NCBI RefSeq assembly: GCF_964332355.1
Contig: NZ_OZ201293.1
Span: 868,001-932,000, forward strand
DNA from: Imbroritus primus
Lineage (GTDB): Bacteria > Pseudomonadota > Gammaproteobacteria > Burkholderiales > Burkholderiaceae
Direction of reading: 5' to 3'
Length of the DNA: 64,000 nt
The position numbers were made by a program, and so were the translations under genes. Numbering within the stretch: position 1 is the stretch's first letter; each line of letters starts with the position of its first letter. Below the pieces are notes generated by a model, which did no database searches, was not told where the DNA came from, and worked only from the letters and a program-made list of their open reading frames with translations. This document shows, piece by piece, positions 29,491 to 38,249 of this stretch.

Positions 29491-30303
29491 ATGTCCAGAA
29501 TCGCTCAAACCTTCCAGGCTCTGGCCGCGCAACAGCGCAAGGGCCTCATTCCCTTTATCACGGCCGGCTTCCCGGCGCCCGACATGACGGTCGAACTGAT
29601 GCACGCCCTGGTTGCGGGCGGCGCCGACGTGATCGAACTTGGCGTGCCGTTCTCCGATCCGATGGCCGACGGTCCGGTCATCCAGCGTGCATCGGAAGTG
29701 GCGCTCGCGCAGGGCGTGAGCCTCAAGCAGGTGCTGGAATTCGTGCGCGAGTTCCGCACTACCGACAGCGCCACGCCGGTGGTACTGATGGGCTATGCCA
29801 ACCCGATCGAACGCATGGGGGCTGCCGCATTCGTCGAGGCGGCCCAGGCGGCTGGCGTCGATGGCGTGCTGGTGGTCGACTATCCGCCGGAAGAGTGCGA
29901 GGAGTTTGCTGCGACGATGCGCGCACACGGGCTCGATCCCATTTTCCTGCTCGCACCGACCTCGACCGATGCACGCATCCAGCAGGTCGCGCGTATTGCC
30001 AGCGGCTATATTTACTACGTCTCGCTCAAGGGCGTGACCGGTTCGGGCGCGCTCGACCTGCAAAGCGTGGCGGAGCGCATTCCCTACATCAAGCAGCATG
30101 CTGCGCTGCCGGTGGGCGTGGGCTTCGGCATTCGCGATGCGGCCACAGCCAAGGCCATTGGTGGCGTCGCCGATGCGGTCGTGATCGGTAGCCGGCTCGT
30201 GCAACTGTTGGAGGAGACAGAACGCCCGGACGCGGTACAATCGCTCCGGTCATTGATTTCGGACATCCGGCAAGCCCTCGACGGCGCCGCGAACGTTCAA
30301 TAA
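29491..30303 (+). CDS. trpA: Tryptophan synthase alpha chain
   Basis: A 270-residue TIM barrel that cleaves indole-glycerol phosphate and channels indole to TrpB. The catalytic glutamate and aspartate are in ELGVPFSDPMADGPVIQ and VDYPPEECEEF, and the phosphate-binding VGFGIRDAATAKAI is present. It starts two bases after the methyltransferase stop, so the two are in one transcript. Confidence 0.97.
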   Translation: MSRIAQTFQALAAQQRKGLIPFITAGFPAPDMTVELMHALVAGGADVIELGVPFSDPMADGPVIQRASEVALAQGVSLKQVLEFVREFRTTDSATPVVLMGYANPIERMGAAAFVEAAQAAGVDGVLVVDYPPEECEEFAATMRAHGLDPIFLLAPTSTDARIQQVARIASGYIYYVSLKGVTGSGALDLQSVAERIPYIKQHAALPVGVGFGIRDAATAKAIGGVADAVVIGSRLVQLLEETERPDAVQSLRSLISDIRQALDGAANVQ

Positions 30304-30313
30304 AGGAGCCTCT

Positions 30314-31186
30314 ATGAGCTGGTTGGACAAACTCCTGCCTCCCAAGATCCAGCAGACGGATCCGGCCTCCCGCAAGGGGATTCCGGAAGGCCTGTGGGTC
30401 AAGTGCCCGGCATGCGAATCGGTGCTGTACCGGACCGATGTCGAGGCGAACCTGCACGTGTGTCCCAAGTGCGACCACCATATGCGCATCGGCGCACGCG
30501 AGCGTCTCGATGCACTGCTCGATGCCGAAGGCCGCTATGAGCTGGGCCAGGAAATCGTGCCGGTCGATGCGCTCAAGTTCAAGGATACGAAGAAGTATCC
30601 CGATCGCATCAAGGACGCCATGGAAAGCACCGGCGAAACCGATGCAATGGTCGTCATGGGTGGCTCGATCCATACCGTGCCGGTCGTGGTGGCCTGCTTC
30701 GAATTCGCCTTCATGGGCGGTTCGATGGGTTCGGTGGTGGGCGAGCGCTTTGTGCGCGGCGCGCAGACCGCGCTGGAGCAGAAAGTGCCGTTCATCTGCG
30801 TGAGCGCCACCGGTGGCGCACGCATGCAGGAAAGCCTGATGTCGCTGATGCAGATGGCCAAGACCACAGCCATGCTGAACAAGCTGTCGGAAGCCAAGCT
30901 GCCGTTCATCAGCGTGTTGACCGATCCGACCATGGGTGGTGTGTCGGCCAGCTTCGCCTTCCTTGGCGACGTGGTCATCGCCGAGCCCAAGGCGCTGATC
31001 GGCTTTGCTGGCCCGCGCGTCATCGAGCAGACCGTGCGCGAGAAACTGCCGGAGGGCTTCCAGCGCGCCGAGTTCCTGATGCAGAAGGGCGCCATCGACA
31101 TGATCGTTGATCGGCGCCAGATGCGCACCGAAATCGCCCAGTTGCTGGCCCTGCTGCAAAAACAGCCCGCCGACGCGGTCGCCTGA
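30314..31186 (+). CDS. accD: Acetyl-CoA carboxylase carboxyltransferase subunit beta
   Basis: A 290-residue subunit of acetyl-CoA carboxylase, the first committed step in fatty-acid synthesis. The N-terminal four-cysteine zinc finger (CPACESVLYR ... CPKCDHHMR) and the carboxyltransferase core with SATGGARMQESLMSLMQM are typical. It follows trpA by 10 bp with an AAAGGAG ribosome site; the trpA-accD-folC order is conserved. Confidence 0.97.
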   Translation: MSWLDKLLPPKIQQTDPASRKGIPEGLWVKCPACESVLYRTDVEANLHVCPKCDHHMRIGARERLDALLDAEGRYELGQEIVPVDALKFKDTKKYPDRIKDAMESTGETDAMVVMGGSIHTVPVVVACFEFAFMGGSMGSVVGERFVRGAQTALEQKVPFICVSATGGARMQESLMSLMQMAKTTAMLNKLSEAKLPFISVLTDPTMGGVSASFAFLGDVVIAEPKALIGFAGPRVIEQTVREKLPEGFQRAEFLMQKGAIDMIVDRRQMRTEIAQLLALLQKQPADAVA

Positions 31187-31279
31187 CCGCACACTACCCG
31201 AGGGGTCTCCGTCTCGGCGGAGAACCCCATCCAGTTCTTCTCCCCGCCCCGTTTTCCTTCCCGCAGCCGCGCGTTTCCC

Positions 31280-32581
31280 ATGTCCCAGACGTATTCCAGC
31301 CTGTCCGATTGGCTCCAGCACCTCGAAACCGCGCATCCGGTCGGCATCGACATGGGGCTTGGGCGCATCACCCAGGTCAAAGAAGCCCTCGGCCTGCGGC
31401 TCGACGCCGTGGTGTTCACCGTGGGCGGTACCAATGGCAAGGGCTCGACCTGCGCCATGCTGGAGCGCATCCTGCTGGAGGCAGGCTATAAGGTCGGCTG
31501 CCATACCTCACCGCACCTGATCGATTTCAACGAACGTGCGCGCCTGAATGGCGAGATCGCCACCGACGCCCAACTGCTGCCGCATTTCGAAGCGGTCGAG
31601 CGGGCGCGCAGCGGCCTCGCGCAACCGGTCAGCCTGACATACTTCGAATTCACCACGCTGGCGATCATGCACCTGTTCGCCGCGTCCGGGCTGGACGCCG
31701 TGATCCTCGAGGTCGGGCTGGGCGGGCGGCTCGATGCGGTCAATGTGATCGACACGGACTGCGCCATCATCACCAGCATCGATATCGACCACACGAACTA
31801 TCTCGGCAATACGCGCGAGGCGATTGCGCGTGAGAAGGCCGGCATCTTCCGTGCGGGTGCGCCGGCCATCTGTGGCGATCCAGTACCGCCCGCGTCGCTC
31901 GTGGAGCATGCGGAGGCACTCGGCGCCGACCTGTGGCTGCCCGGCCGCGATTTCAATTTCCAGGGCGACAAGCAACAGTGGGCCTGGGCCGGCCGCGGCC
32001 GCCGCCTGAGCGGGCTCGGCTATCCCGCCCTGCGCGGCGCCAACCAGTTGCTGAATGCCTCGGCCGCACTGGCGGCGCTGCAGGCCATGCGCCACCGTCT
32101 GCCGGTGAGCGCGCAGGACATTCGCAATGGCCTGGCCTTTGTCGAGTTGCCAGGGCGCTTCCAGGTCCTGCCGGGCCGGCCGGCCATCGTGCTGGATGTG
32201 GCGCATAACCCGCATGCTGCGGCCGCGCTCGCGCAGAATCTCGACAACATGGGCTTTTTCCCCTACACCTACGCGGTGTTCGGGGCTATGCAGGACAAAG
32301 ACATTGCCGGTGTGATCGCGCCGTTCCTCGACAAGATCGATCACTGGTGTGTCACAGGCTTGCCGACGCCGCGCGCCGCCCAGCCGGCCCAGCTCGCCGC
32401 TGCTCTCGTGGCGGCCGGCATGCCGGATGACGCCGACCACAGCATCGCAACCTTCGATGCGCCTGAACTGGCATACCAGGATGCCCTGAAACGGGCGGGC
32501 GAAAATGATAGAATTGTGGTCTTTGGTTCGTTCTTCACCGTGGCCGGCGTACTGGCATGGCGACGGAGCGCGGGGCGCTGA
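31280..32581 (+). CDS. folC: Bifunctional tetrahydrofolate synthase/folylpolyglutamate synthase
   Basis: A 433-residue Mur-ligase-type enzyme that adds glutamate to dihydropteroate and folates. The ATP-binding GGTNGKGSTCAMLE loop, the EVGLGGRLDAVN motif, the ITSIDIDHTNYLG segment and the C-terminal DVAHNPHAA are intact. It lies between accD and the SPOR-domain gene as in many proteobacteria. Confidence 0.95.
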   Translation: MSQTYSSLSDWLQHLETAHPVGIDMGLGRITQVKEALGLRLDAVVFTVGGTNGKGSTCAMLERILLEAGYKVGCHTSPHLIDFNERARLNGEIATDAQLLPHFEAVERARSGLAQPVSLTYFEFTTLAIMHLFAASGLDAVILEVGLGGRLDAVNVIDTDCAIITSIDIDHTNYLGNTREAIAREKAGIFRAGAPAICGDPVPPASLVEHAEALGADLWLPGRDFNFQGDKQQWAWAGRGRRLSGLGYPALRGANQLLNASAALAALQAMRHRLPVSAQDIRNGLAFVELPGRFQVLPGRPAIVLDVAHNPHAAAALAQNLDNMGFFPYTYAVFGAMQDKDIAGVIAPFLDKIDHWCVTGLPTPRAAQPAQLAAALVAAGMPDDADHSIATFDAPELAYQDALKRAGENDRIVVFGSFFTVAGVLAWRRSAGR

Positions 32582-32699
32582 TCGGTGCCTCCTCGCGGCG
32601 AACCCGACGCGCGCCTGTTGAGGGCGTAAACTGAAAGGCAATATTGCTGCGTGTCATGCCGCGCCATCCTGTCGTGGCGCTGGCAAACCGAGTCGACTC

Positions 32700-33371
32700 A
32701 TGGGCCTGTTCTCGCTGTTTTCCTCCCGCAAATCCGACGATGAGCCGATGGGCCGCGCCAGCCGGGGCCGCAGGTCAGCCGTGCTGGACGACGACATGCT
32801 TGATCCCGATCTGCCCCAGAAGCAGCGTGCCCGTCGTCGCCTGATCGGCGCGGTGGTGCTGATGCTGCTGGCGGTGATCTTCCTGCCGTTGCTGTTCGAA
32901 AGCCAGCCTAAACCCGTCAACGAAGACGTCGCGGTCCTCATGCCGCGCGCCGAGCCTGCACGCGCCCGCACTGCGCCAGCGCCGGCCCGCCCGGCCGAGC
33001 GCGATGCGCCGGCAGCCCAGGGACTGGATGACGGCGAAACCGTGGTGCCGGCGCCGACCGTGGCACAACCGTCCAAGCGTCCGGCCTCGGAAGAGCCGGC
33101 CAAGGCCGATGCACCCGCGAAGGCGGAAGCGCCCGCCAAATCGGGCAAGTACATCATTCTGATTGGCGCGTTCTCGAGCGAGGAGCGCGCCAAGAACTGG
33201 CAGGCCAAACTGCGTGCTGCCAAGATCCCCAATTACATCGAACACAAGAAGCTGGCCGACGGTGACCGTAACCTGCTGCGGGCCGGGCCGTTCAACGATC
33301 ACGAGAGCGCGCTGGAAGCCGAGAAGAAGGTCAAGGCAATCGGCCTGACCGCCATTGTGCGCGAACTGTAA
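32700..33371 (+). CDS. SPOR-domain cell-division protein (DedD-like)
   Basis: A 223-residue single-pass inner-membrane protein: cytoplasmic N-terminus, one transmembrane helix (LIGAVVLMLLAVIFLPLLFE), a Pro/Ala-rich periplasmic linker and a C-terminal SPOR domain (YIILIGAFSSEERAKNWQAKL to FNDHESALEAEKKVKAIGL) that binds denuded septal peptidoglycan. Layout and place before cvpA match DedD. Role in division is inferred from the family. Confidence 0.88.
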   Translation: MGLFSLFSSRKSDDEPMGRASRGRRSAVLDDDMLDPDLPQKQRARRRLIGAVVLMLLAVIFLPLLFESQPKPVNEDVAVLMPRAEPARARTAPAPARPAERDAPAAQGLDDGETVVPAPTVAQPSKRPASEEPAKADAPAKAEAPAKSGKYIILIGAFSSEERAKNWQAKLRAAKIPNYIEHKKLADGDRNLLRAGPFNDHESALEAEKKVKAIGLTAIVREL

Positions 33372-33522
33372 GGCCCGGCACGATGCCTGTCTCGCTGTCT
33401 GTCCTGTATTTCGCCGCCTTCCCGGTGTCGCCTGGTGAGTCGACCCGGGCACCGTCGCTGCTGTGGTCGCTGACTGCGCAGGGACATGGGCCGTCCGTCG
33501 TTCACTCCGTCACCGGGTGCCG

Positions 33523-34020
33523 ATGCTGCTGACCACCTTCGACTACGCGGTGCTGTTCGTCCTGCTGGCGTCCGGGCTGATCGGCGTGCTGCGCGGACTG
33601 GTACGCGAAGTGTTGTCGCTGACGGGCTGGATTCTCGCGTTCTGGGTCGCATATACATACAGTGGTACGGCCGCAGGCTGGATGCCCGATAATCTGCCGG
33701 GCGGTCCGTTCGTTCGCACCCTGGCCGGTTTCGTACTGTTGTTCGTGATGACCGTGATCGGTACGGCACTGGCGTCGGCGCTGCTGGCGCAATTGCTGAC
33801 CAGTACCGGACTCAAGCCCGCGGATCGCGGGCTGGGGTTCGTGTTCGGCGTGCTGCGCGGCGTCGTGCTCGTGCTGTTCCTGGTGACCCTGGGTAGTTTC
33901 ACCAAGCTGCCCGAGGAACCGTTCTGGCGTGATGCGGTGACGCGTCCCACCATCGTGCAGATCATGGACGTCCTGCGGCCCTGGCTGCCGCCCGAACTGG
34001 GGCAGCACCTGAAGGCGTGA
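33523..34020 (+). CDS. cvpA: CvpA family membrane protein
   Basis: A 165-residue protein with four hydrophobic helices and the family signature of an N-terminal FDYAVLFVLLASGLIGVLRGLVREVLSLTGW (key words GVLRGLVREVLSL). CvpA was named for colicin V production and is now linked to envelope stress and bile or salt tolerance; it is often upstream of purF, as here. The start MLLTTFDY is chosen; a longer in-frame version would add a non-conserved N-terminus. Confidence 0.9.
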   Translation: MLLTTFDYAVLFVLLASGLIGVLRGLVREVLSLTGWILAFWVAYTYSGTAAGWMPDNLPGGPFVRTLAGFVLLFVMTVIGTALASALLAQLLTSTGLKPADRGLGFVFGVLRGVVLVLFLVTLGSFTKLPEEPFWRDAVTRPTIVQIMDVLRPWLPPELGQHLKA

Positions 34021-34150
34021 AGGACCTCGAAGGGGCAGGGTTGCCAGCACGAGTGAAGGCATGCGCTGGCAAACTGCCTACCAGATTTTGTAGTACTGCC
34101 TGCCGCACGGTTGCAGCGGGCTGAATGAACCGTCTCTCTGGGAGATTGAC

Positions 34151-35686
34151 ATGTGCGGTATCGTCGGAGTGGTTTCGTCCTCTCCCGTCAATCAATTGAT
34201 CTATGACAGCCTGCTGCTGCTGCAGCATCGTGGTCAGGATGCTGCGGGCATTGCGACCGCCAACGGCAACACCTTCCACATGTACAAGGCCAACGGCATG
34301 GTGCGCGACGTGTTCCGTACCCGCAACATGCGCGGGCTGCCGGGTACCACGGGCATCGGCCAGGTACGCTATCCGACTGCCGGCTCCGCATCGAGCGAAG
34401 AAGAGGCCCAGCCGTTCTACGTGAACGCGCCGTTTGGCGTGATCCTCGCCCACAACGGCAACCTCACCAACTCGCAGCAGCTGCGCGAGGAAATGTTCCG
34501 CCGTGACCGTCGCCATATCAATACGCATTCCGACACGGAAGTGCTGCTGAACGTGTTGGCCGACGAATTGCAGCGCGCCAGCCAGGGCAACATGCTCGAT
34601 CCGGCCACCATCTTCAAGGCCGTAGCCGGTGCGCATCGCCGCCTGCGCGGCTCGTATGCGGTGGTCGCGCAGATTGCCGGCTACGGCATGCTGTCGTTCC
34701 GCGATCCGTTCGGCATCCGGCCGCTCTGTCTCGGCAGCGTCGAGACACCCACGGGCAAAGAGTGGATGGTGGCCTCGGAATCGGTGGCCCTCGAAGGCAT
34801 CGGCTACAAGATGGAGCGTGATGTTCTGCCGGGCGAAGCGATCTTCGTCGATCTCGAGGGCAAGCTGCATACGCAGCAGTGTGCCGACAACCCGGTGCTC
34901 ACACCGTGCATCTTCGAATACGTGTATCTGGCACGGCCCGACTCCTGTATCGAAGGCGTGCCGGTCTACGATGCGCGCCTGCGCATGGGTGACTACCTGG
35001 CTGAAAAGATCCGCCGCGTGGTCAAGGACATCGACATCGACGTCGTCATGCCGATTCCCGATTCCAGCCGTCCGGCTGCCATGCAGGTGGCCAAGGTCCT
35101 CAACGTGCCGTACCGCGAAGGCTTCTTCAAGAACCGCTACGTGGGTCGCACCTTCATCATGCCGGGGCAGGCCGTGCGCCGCAAATCGGTGCGCCAGAAG
35201 CTCAACGCCATGGCGATCGAGTTCAAGGACAAGAATGTCCTGATCGTCGACGATTCGATCGTGCGCGGTACCACCTCGTTCGAGATCGTGCAGATGGCGC
35301 GCGATGCCGGCGCCAAGAAGGTAATTTTTGCCTCCGCCGCACCGCCGGTGAAGTTCCCCAACGTGTATGGCATCGACATGCCGACGCGTGGCGAACTGGT
35401 GGCCTATGGCCGTACCGACGAGGAAATTGCCCGCATTATCGGCGCCGACCTGCTGGTGTATCAGGATGTCGAAGACATGAAGCAGGCCGTGCGCGACATC
35501 AATCCCGCACTCGACCAGTTCGAGGCGTCCTGCTTCGACGGGCACTACATCACCGGCGACATCGACGAGGCCTATCTCGATTCGCTCGAGGAAGCGCGTA
35601 ACGCGCCGGCGGCCAAGTCGGACCGCGACGGCGCCGGTGACCATGAGCGTTCCCAGCTGCATCTGCAGCGCGCGGTGCAGGAGTGA
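34151..35686 (+). CDS. purF: Amidophosphoribosyltransferase
   Basis: A 511-residue Ntn-type glutamine PRPP amidotransferase, first step of purine synthesis. The catalytic cysteine is residue 2 after Met removal (MCGIVGVV), the glutaminase domain covers about residues 1-230 and the PRPP motif VLIVDDSIVRGTTS lies near residue 365. GGGAGATTGAC precedes the ATG. The last four bases overlap the start of the next gene. Confidence 0.97.
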   Translation: MCGIVGVVSSSPVNQLIYDSLLLLQHRGQDAAGIATANGNTFHMYKANGMVRDVFRTRNMRGLPGTTGIGQVRYPTAGSASSEEEAQPFYVNAPFGVILAHNGNLTNSQQLREEMFRRDRRHINTHSDTEVLLNVLADELQRASQGNMLDPATIFKAVAGAHRRLRGSYAVVAQIAGYGMLSFRDPFGIRPLCLGSVETPTGKEWMVASESVALEGIGYKMERDVLPGEAIFVDLEGKLHTQQCADNPVLTPCIFEYVYLARPDSCIEGVPVYDARLRMGDYLAEKIRRVVKDIDIDVVMPIPDSSRPAAMQVAKVLNVPYREGFFKNRYVGRTFIMPGQAVRRKSVRQKLNAMAIEFKDKNVLIVDDSIVRGTTSFEIVQMARDAGAKKVIFASAAPPVKFPNVYGIDMPTRGELVAYGRTDEEIARIIGADLLVYQDVEDMKQAVRDINPALDQFEASCFDGHYITGDIDEAYLDSLEEARNAPAAKSDRDGAGDHERSQLHLQRAVQE

Positions 35687-36408
35687 AGCAGCTCGACCAG
35701 GCGCTTGGCATGGGCCTGCGCGGTGCAGCCACGGAGGCGCCGCGCCGTACGGCCCTGTTGATGGGCGCGGGAGGCCGGCTGGGTGAGCGCATGCTCGATC
35801 AGCTGCTGGGCCAGACCGCCTATGACAAGGTTTTCGCCTGGTCGCGGCAGCCCATCAGCGGCACCGTGCTCAAGCTTGTGTGCGTCGAAGCGCCAGATGC
35901 CCTGCAGGCCGACGATGTATATTGCGTGGTCGGCAGCGCCGACGACCATCTGCGCCGCACCGAGGTCTATCACACAGTCAGCGAGGATGCCGTTCTCGAT
36001 CTTGCGCGGCGCGTACTCGCCAATGGCGCGCAGCGCTTCATCCTGATCACGCCGATTTCCGCCTTTTCGCAGCCGGCCGCGCTGCACAACAAGCTGCAGA
36101 ACGTTGCCGAGCTGGAACTGGCTGCGCTACCGTTCGAAACGCTGCTGGTCGTGCGCCCTTCGACGTGGGGCATGGGTCGGAAGGAAGAGGGATGGTTCGC
36201 ACGCATGGTCCGCGGGGCGATCGACCAGATCACCCATACCATGGTGGGCAAGCGCAACATGCCGATGACCGCGCAGCGCGTCGCCGAAGTAACAGTCGCA
36301 CAGGCAGTCGCGGCAGGGCGCGGACTGACGATTCTTGAGCCTGACCAATTGCTCGCGGATGCAGTGGCGCTGGCCAACGAAGAGAAACAGGAGGCGCGCG
36401 CCAGTTGA
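35683..36408 (+). CDS. Rossmann-fold (atypical SDR) oxidoreductase-like protein
   Basis: A 241-residue protein with a nucleotide-binding motif LMGAGGRLGERMLDQLLG near residue 26 and a following YDKVFAWSR strand, as in atypical short-chain dehydrogenases and NAD(P)H-binding proteins of the YbjT/Tig type. The later ILITPISAFSQP and VVRPSTWGMG segments fit the fold. GTG start overlaps the purF stop (GTGA), so it is coupled to purF. Substrate unknown. The SAM-II riboswitch for metZ starts about 30 bp after its stop. Confidence 0.75.
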   Translation: MKQLDQALGMGLRGAATEAPRRTALLMGAGGRLGERMLDQLLGQTAYDKVFAWSRQPISGTVLKLVCVEAPDALQADDVYCVVGSADDHLRRTEVYHTVSEDAVLDLARRVLANGAQRFILITPISAFSQPAALHNKLQNVAELELAALPFETLLVVRPSTWGMGRKEEGWFARMVRGAIDQITHTMVGKRNMPMTAQRVAEVTVAQAVAAGRGLTILEPDQLLADAVALANEEKQEARAS

Positions 36409-36436
36409 CGCTGCTGGCGGGACGCCGTAACATGGT

Positions 36437-36500
36437 TTTGCGTCGATTTGACTCGTAGCTTGCGGACGCGGGGCGGGCCCCCAAACAGCTAAAGCGCAGC
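36437..36500 (+). ncRNA. SAM-II (SAM-alpha) riboswitch aptamer upstream of metZ
   Basis: Stem P1 is GCGTC (36440-36444) with GACGC (36465-36469). The loop holds the conserved GATTTGAC (36445-36452) and GCTTGC (36458-36463), and the 3' part carries AAACAGCTAAAGCGC (36483-36497), whose GCTAAAGC segment forms the pseudoknot in this class. A variable GGGGC/GCCCC hairpin (36470-36481) is inserted after P1. SAM-II binds S-adenosylmethionine and represses methionine genes; the gene below is metZ, a standard target. Followed by a small hairpin (36507-36523) and an intrinsic terminator. Identification is by recalled consensus, not by covariance search. Confidence 0.8.
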
Positions 36501-36537
36501 GGAAAGCCGGCGGACGTCGCCGGTGTTTTCGCCAAGG

Positions 36538-36579
36538 GCCCGTTCCGACGCCAGCGCGTCGCCCGAACGGGCTTTTTTT
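36538..36579 (+). terminator. Intrinsic terminator/attenuator between the riboswitch and metZ
   Basis: GCCCGTTC (36538-36545) pairs with GAACGGGC (36565-36572), the internal GACGC/GCGTC pairing extends it, and seven T residues follow. Only 29 bp separate the T run from the metZ ATG, which leaves no room for a promoter, so metZ must be expressed by readthrough. This makes the element the expression platform of the riboswitch rather than a simple end of the purF transcript. Confidence 0.88.
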
Positions 36580-36608
36580 ATTGCGGCCTCGCCGCTCCGG
36601 ATACCATC

Positions 36609-37835
36609 ATGACGACCCCCCAGAATTCCGACCTGAACCCTGACCAGTTTGGCCTCGATACACTTGGCGTGCGCGCCGGCACCTTGCGCAGCGAGTTCAT
36701 GGAACATTCGGAGGCGCTGTACCTGACGTCCAGCTTCTGCTTCGACAACTCCGCCGAGGCCGCGCACCGTTTCGCCAACGCCGAGGAAGGGTTCGTCTAT
36801 TCGCGCTTCACCAATCCGACCGTGGCCATGTTCCAGAGCCGCCTGGCCGCGCTGGAAGGCGGGGAGGCCTGCATGGCCGTAGCTTCGGGCATGAGCGCGA
36901 TCATGTCCCTGGTCATGGCCACGCTGCAGGCCGGTGACCATATCGTCAGCTCGCAGTCGATCTTCGGCTCGACCATCCAGATGTTCTCTGGCATCTTCGG
37001 GCGCTTTGGCATCGAGACGACCTATGTCGATCCGACCAAGCCGGAGGCATGGCGCGCGGCGGTCAAGCCGAACACCAAGCTGTTCTTCCTGGAAACGCCA
37101 TCGAACCCTCTGACCGAGGTGTCGGACATCCGTGCGATCTCGGCTGTCGCCAAGGAAGCGGGCGCGCTCCTCGCCGTCGACAACTGCTTCTGCACGCCGA
37201 TTCTGCAGCGTCCCCTCGAGCACGGTGCCGATATCGTCATCCATTCCGCCACCAAGCATCTCGACGGCCAGGGGCGGGTGCTGGGCGGCGCCATCGTAGG
37301 CTCGCGCGAGCTGATCATGGGCAAGGTCTTCCCGTTCGTGCGGCAGGCCGGCCCGACCCTGTCGGCCTTTAATGCCTGGGTGATCCTCAAGGGCATGGAG
37401 ACGCTGGCAATCCGCATGGAGCGCCATTCCGCCAGCGCACTCACGCTGGCCACCTGGCTGGAGTCGCATCCCAACGTCGAGCGCGTCTATCACCCCGCGC
37501 TGCCCTCGCACCCCCAGCATGCCATCGCCATGCGCCAGCAGTCGGGTGGTGGAGCGATCGTCTCGTTCGTGGTGCGCGGTGCCTCGCCCGAGGCGCAGCG
37601 CGCCAATGCATGGCGTGTCATCGATTCGACCAAGGTATGTTCCATCACCGGCAACCTCGGTGACACCCGCACTACCATCACGCATCCGTCGACTACCACC
37701 CATGGCCGCATGACGGCCGAAGCCAAGGCAGCTGCGGGCATCTCCGAAGGCCTGATCCGCCTCGCCGTGGGGCTGGAAAGCGTGGCTGACCTGCAGGCTG
37801 ATCTGGCGCGTGGTCTCGATAGCTGCGAGATCTGA
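36609..37835 (+). CDS. metZ: O-succinylhomoserine sulfhydrylase
   Basis: A 408-residue Cys/Met-metabolism PLP enzyme that makes homocysteine from O-succinylhomoserine and sulfide. The PLP lysine is in IHSATKHLDGQGRVLGG, and VYSRFTNPTVAMFQ, ETPSNPLTEVSDI and the C-terminal RLAVGLESVADL are family signatures. Full length. Controlled by the SAM-II riboswitch and attenuator just upstream, consistent with methionine feedback. Confidence 0.95.
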   Translation: MTTPQNSDLNPDQFGLDTLGVRAGTLRSEFMEHSEALYLTSSFCFDNSAEAAHRFANAEEGFVYSRFTNPTVAMFQSRLAALEGGEACMAVASGMSAIMSLVMATLQAGDHIVSSQSIFGSTIQMFSGIFGRFGIETTYVDPTKPEAWRAAVKPNTKLFFLETPSNPLTEVSDIRAISAVAKEAGALLAVDNCFCTPILQRPLEHGADIVIHSATKHLDGQGRVLGGAIVGSRELIMGKVFPFVRQAGPTLSAFNAWVILKGMETLAIRMERHSASALTLATWLESHPNVERVYHPALPSHPQHAIAMRQQSGGGAIVSFVVRGASPEAQRANAWRVIDSTKVCSITGNLGDTRTTITHPSTTTHGRMTAEAKAAAGISEGLIRLAVGLESVADLQADLARGLDSCEI

Positions 37836-37872
37836 CCTTGGCTACCAAAAGCGGTGGGCACAAGGAGACAGC

Positions 37873-38193
37873 ATGGCTTGGCTGATTCTGCTGATCGCGG
37901 GATTGTTCGAGGTGACCTGGGCCATCGGCCTGAAATACACCGAAGGATTCTCGCGGCTATGGCCGAGCGTGTTCACGCTCGTGGCGATGGCGATCAGTGT
38001 CGTCTTGCTGTCGTTGGCGCTGCGCTCGATCCCGGTTGGCACCGGCTACGCCGTATGGACCGGTATCGGTGCAGTGGGCACGGCCATCCTCGGCATCGTG
38101 CTGTTCAAGGAACCGGCAACTGTCGCGCGGCTGGTCTGTATCGGCCTGATCGTGGCGGGGATCGTCGGCTTGAAATACTTCAGCGCCGACTGA
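37873..38193 (+). CDS. gdx: SMR-family guanidinium exporter (SugE/Gdx type)
   Basis: A 106-residue small multidrug-resistance transporter with four helices. The central glutamate is in GLFEVTWAIGLKYTEGFSRL, the SugE/Gdx rather than EmrE pattern, and the GTGYAVWTGIGAVGTAILGI segment is conserved. Members export guanidinium or quaternary ammonium ions by proton antiport as dual-topology dimers. GGAGACAGC precedes the ATG. No guanidine riboswitch is seen in the 37-bp gap after metZ. Confidence 0.9.
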   Translation: MAWLILLIAGLFEVTWAIGLKYTEGFSRLWPSVFTLVAMAISVVLLSLALRSIPVGTGYAVWTGIGAVGTAILGIVLFKEPATVARLVCIGLIVAGIVGLKYFSAD

Positions 38194-38249
38194 TTCGACG
38201 GCACGCCAGAAAGATGCTCGGCCTTTGTGCGCTGAAGCCTGGCCGGCAC

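Noticed and set aside
33962..35662. 566-codon frame antisense to purF
   Set aside because: Shadow of purF, which begins MCGIVGVV with a good ribosome site.
37836..37872. Guanidine riboswitch before the SugE/Gdx gene
   Set aside because: The 37-bp gap is too short and has no mini-ykkC hairpins.
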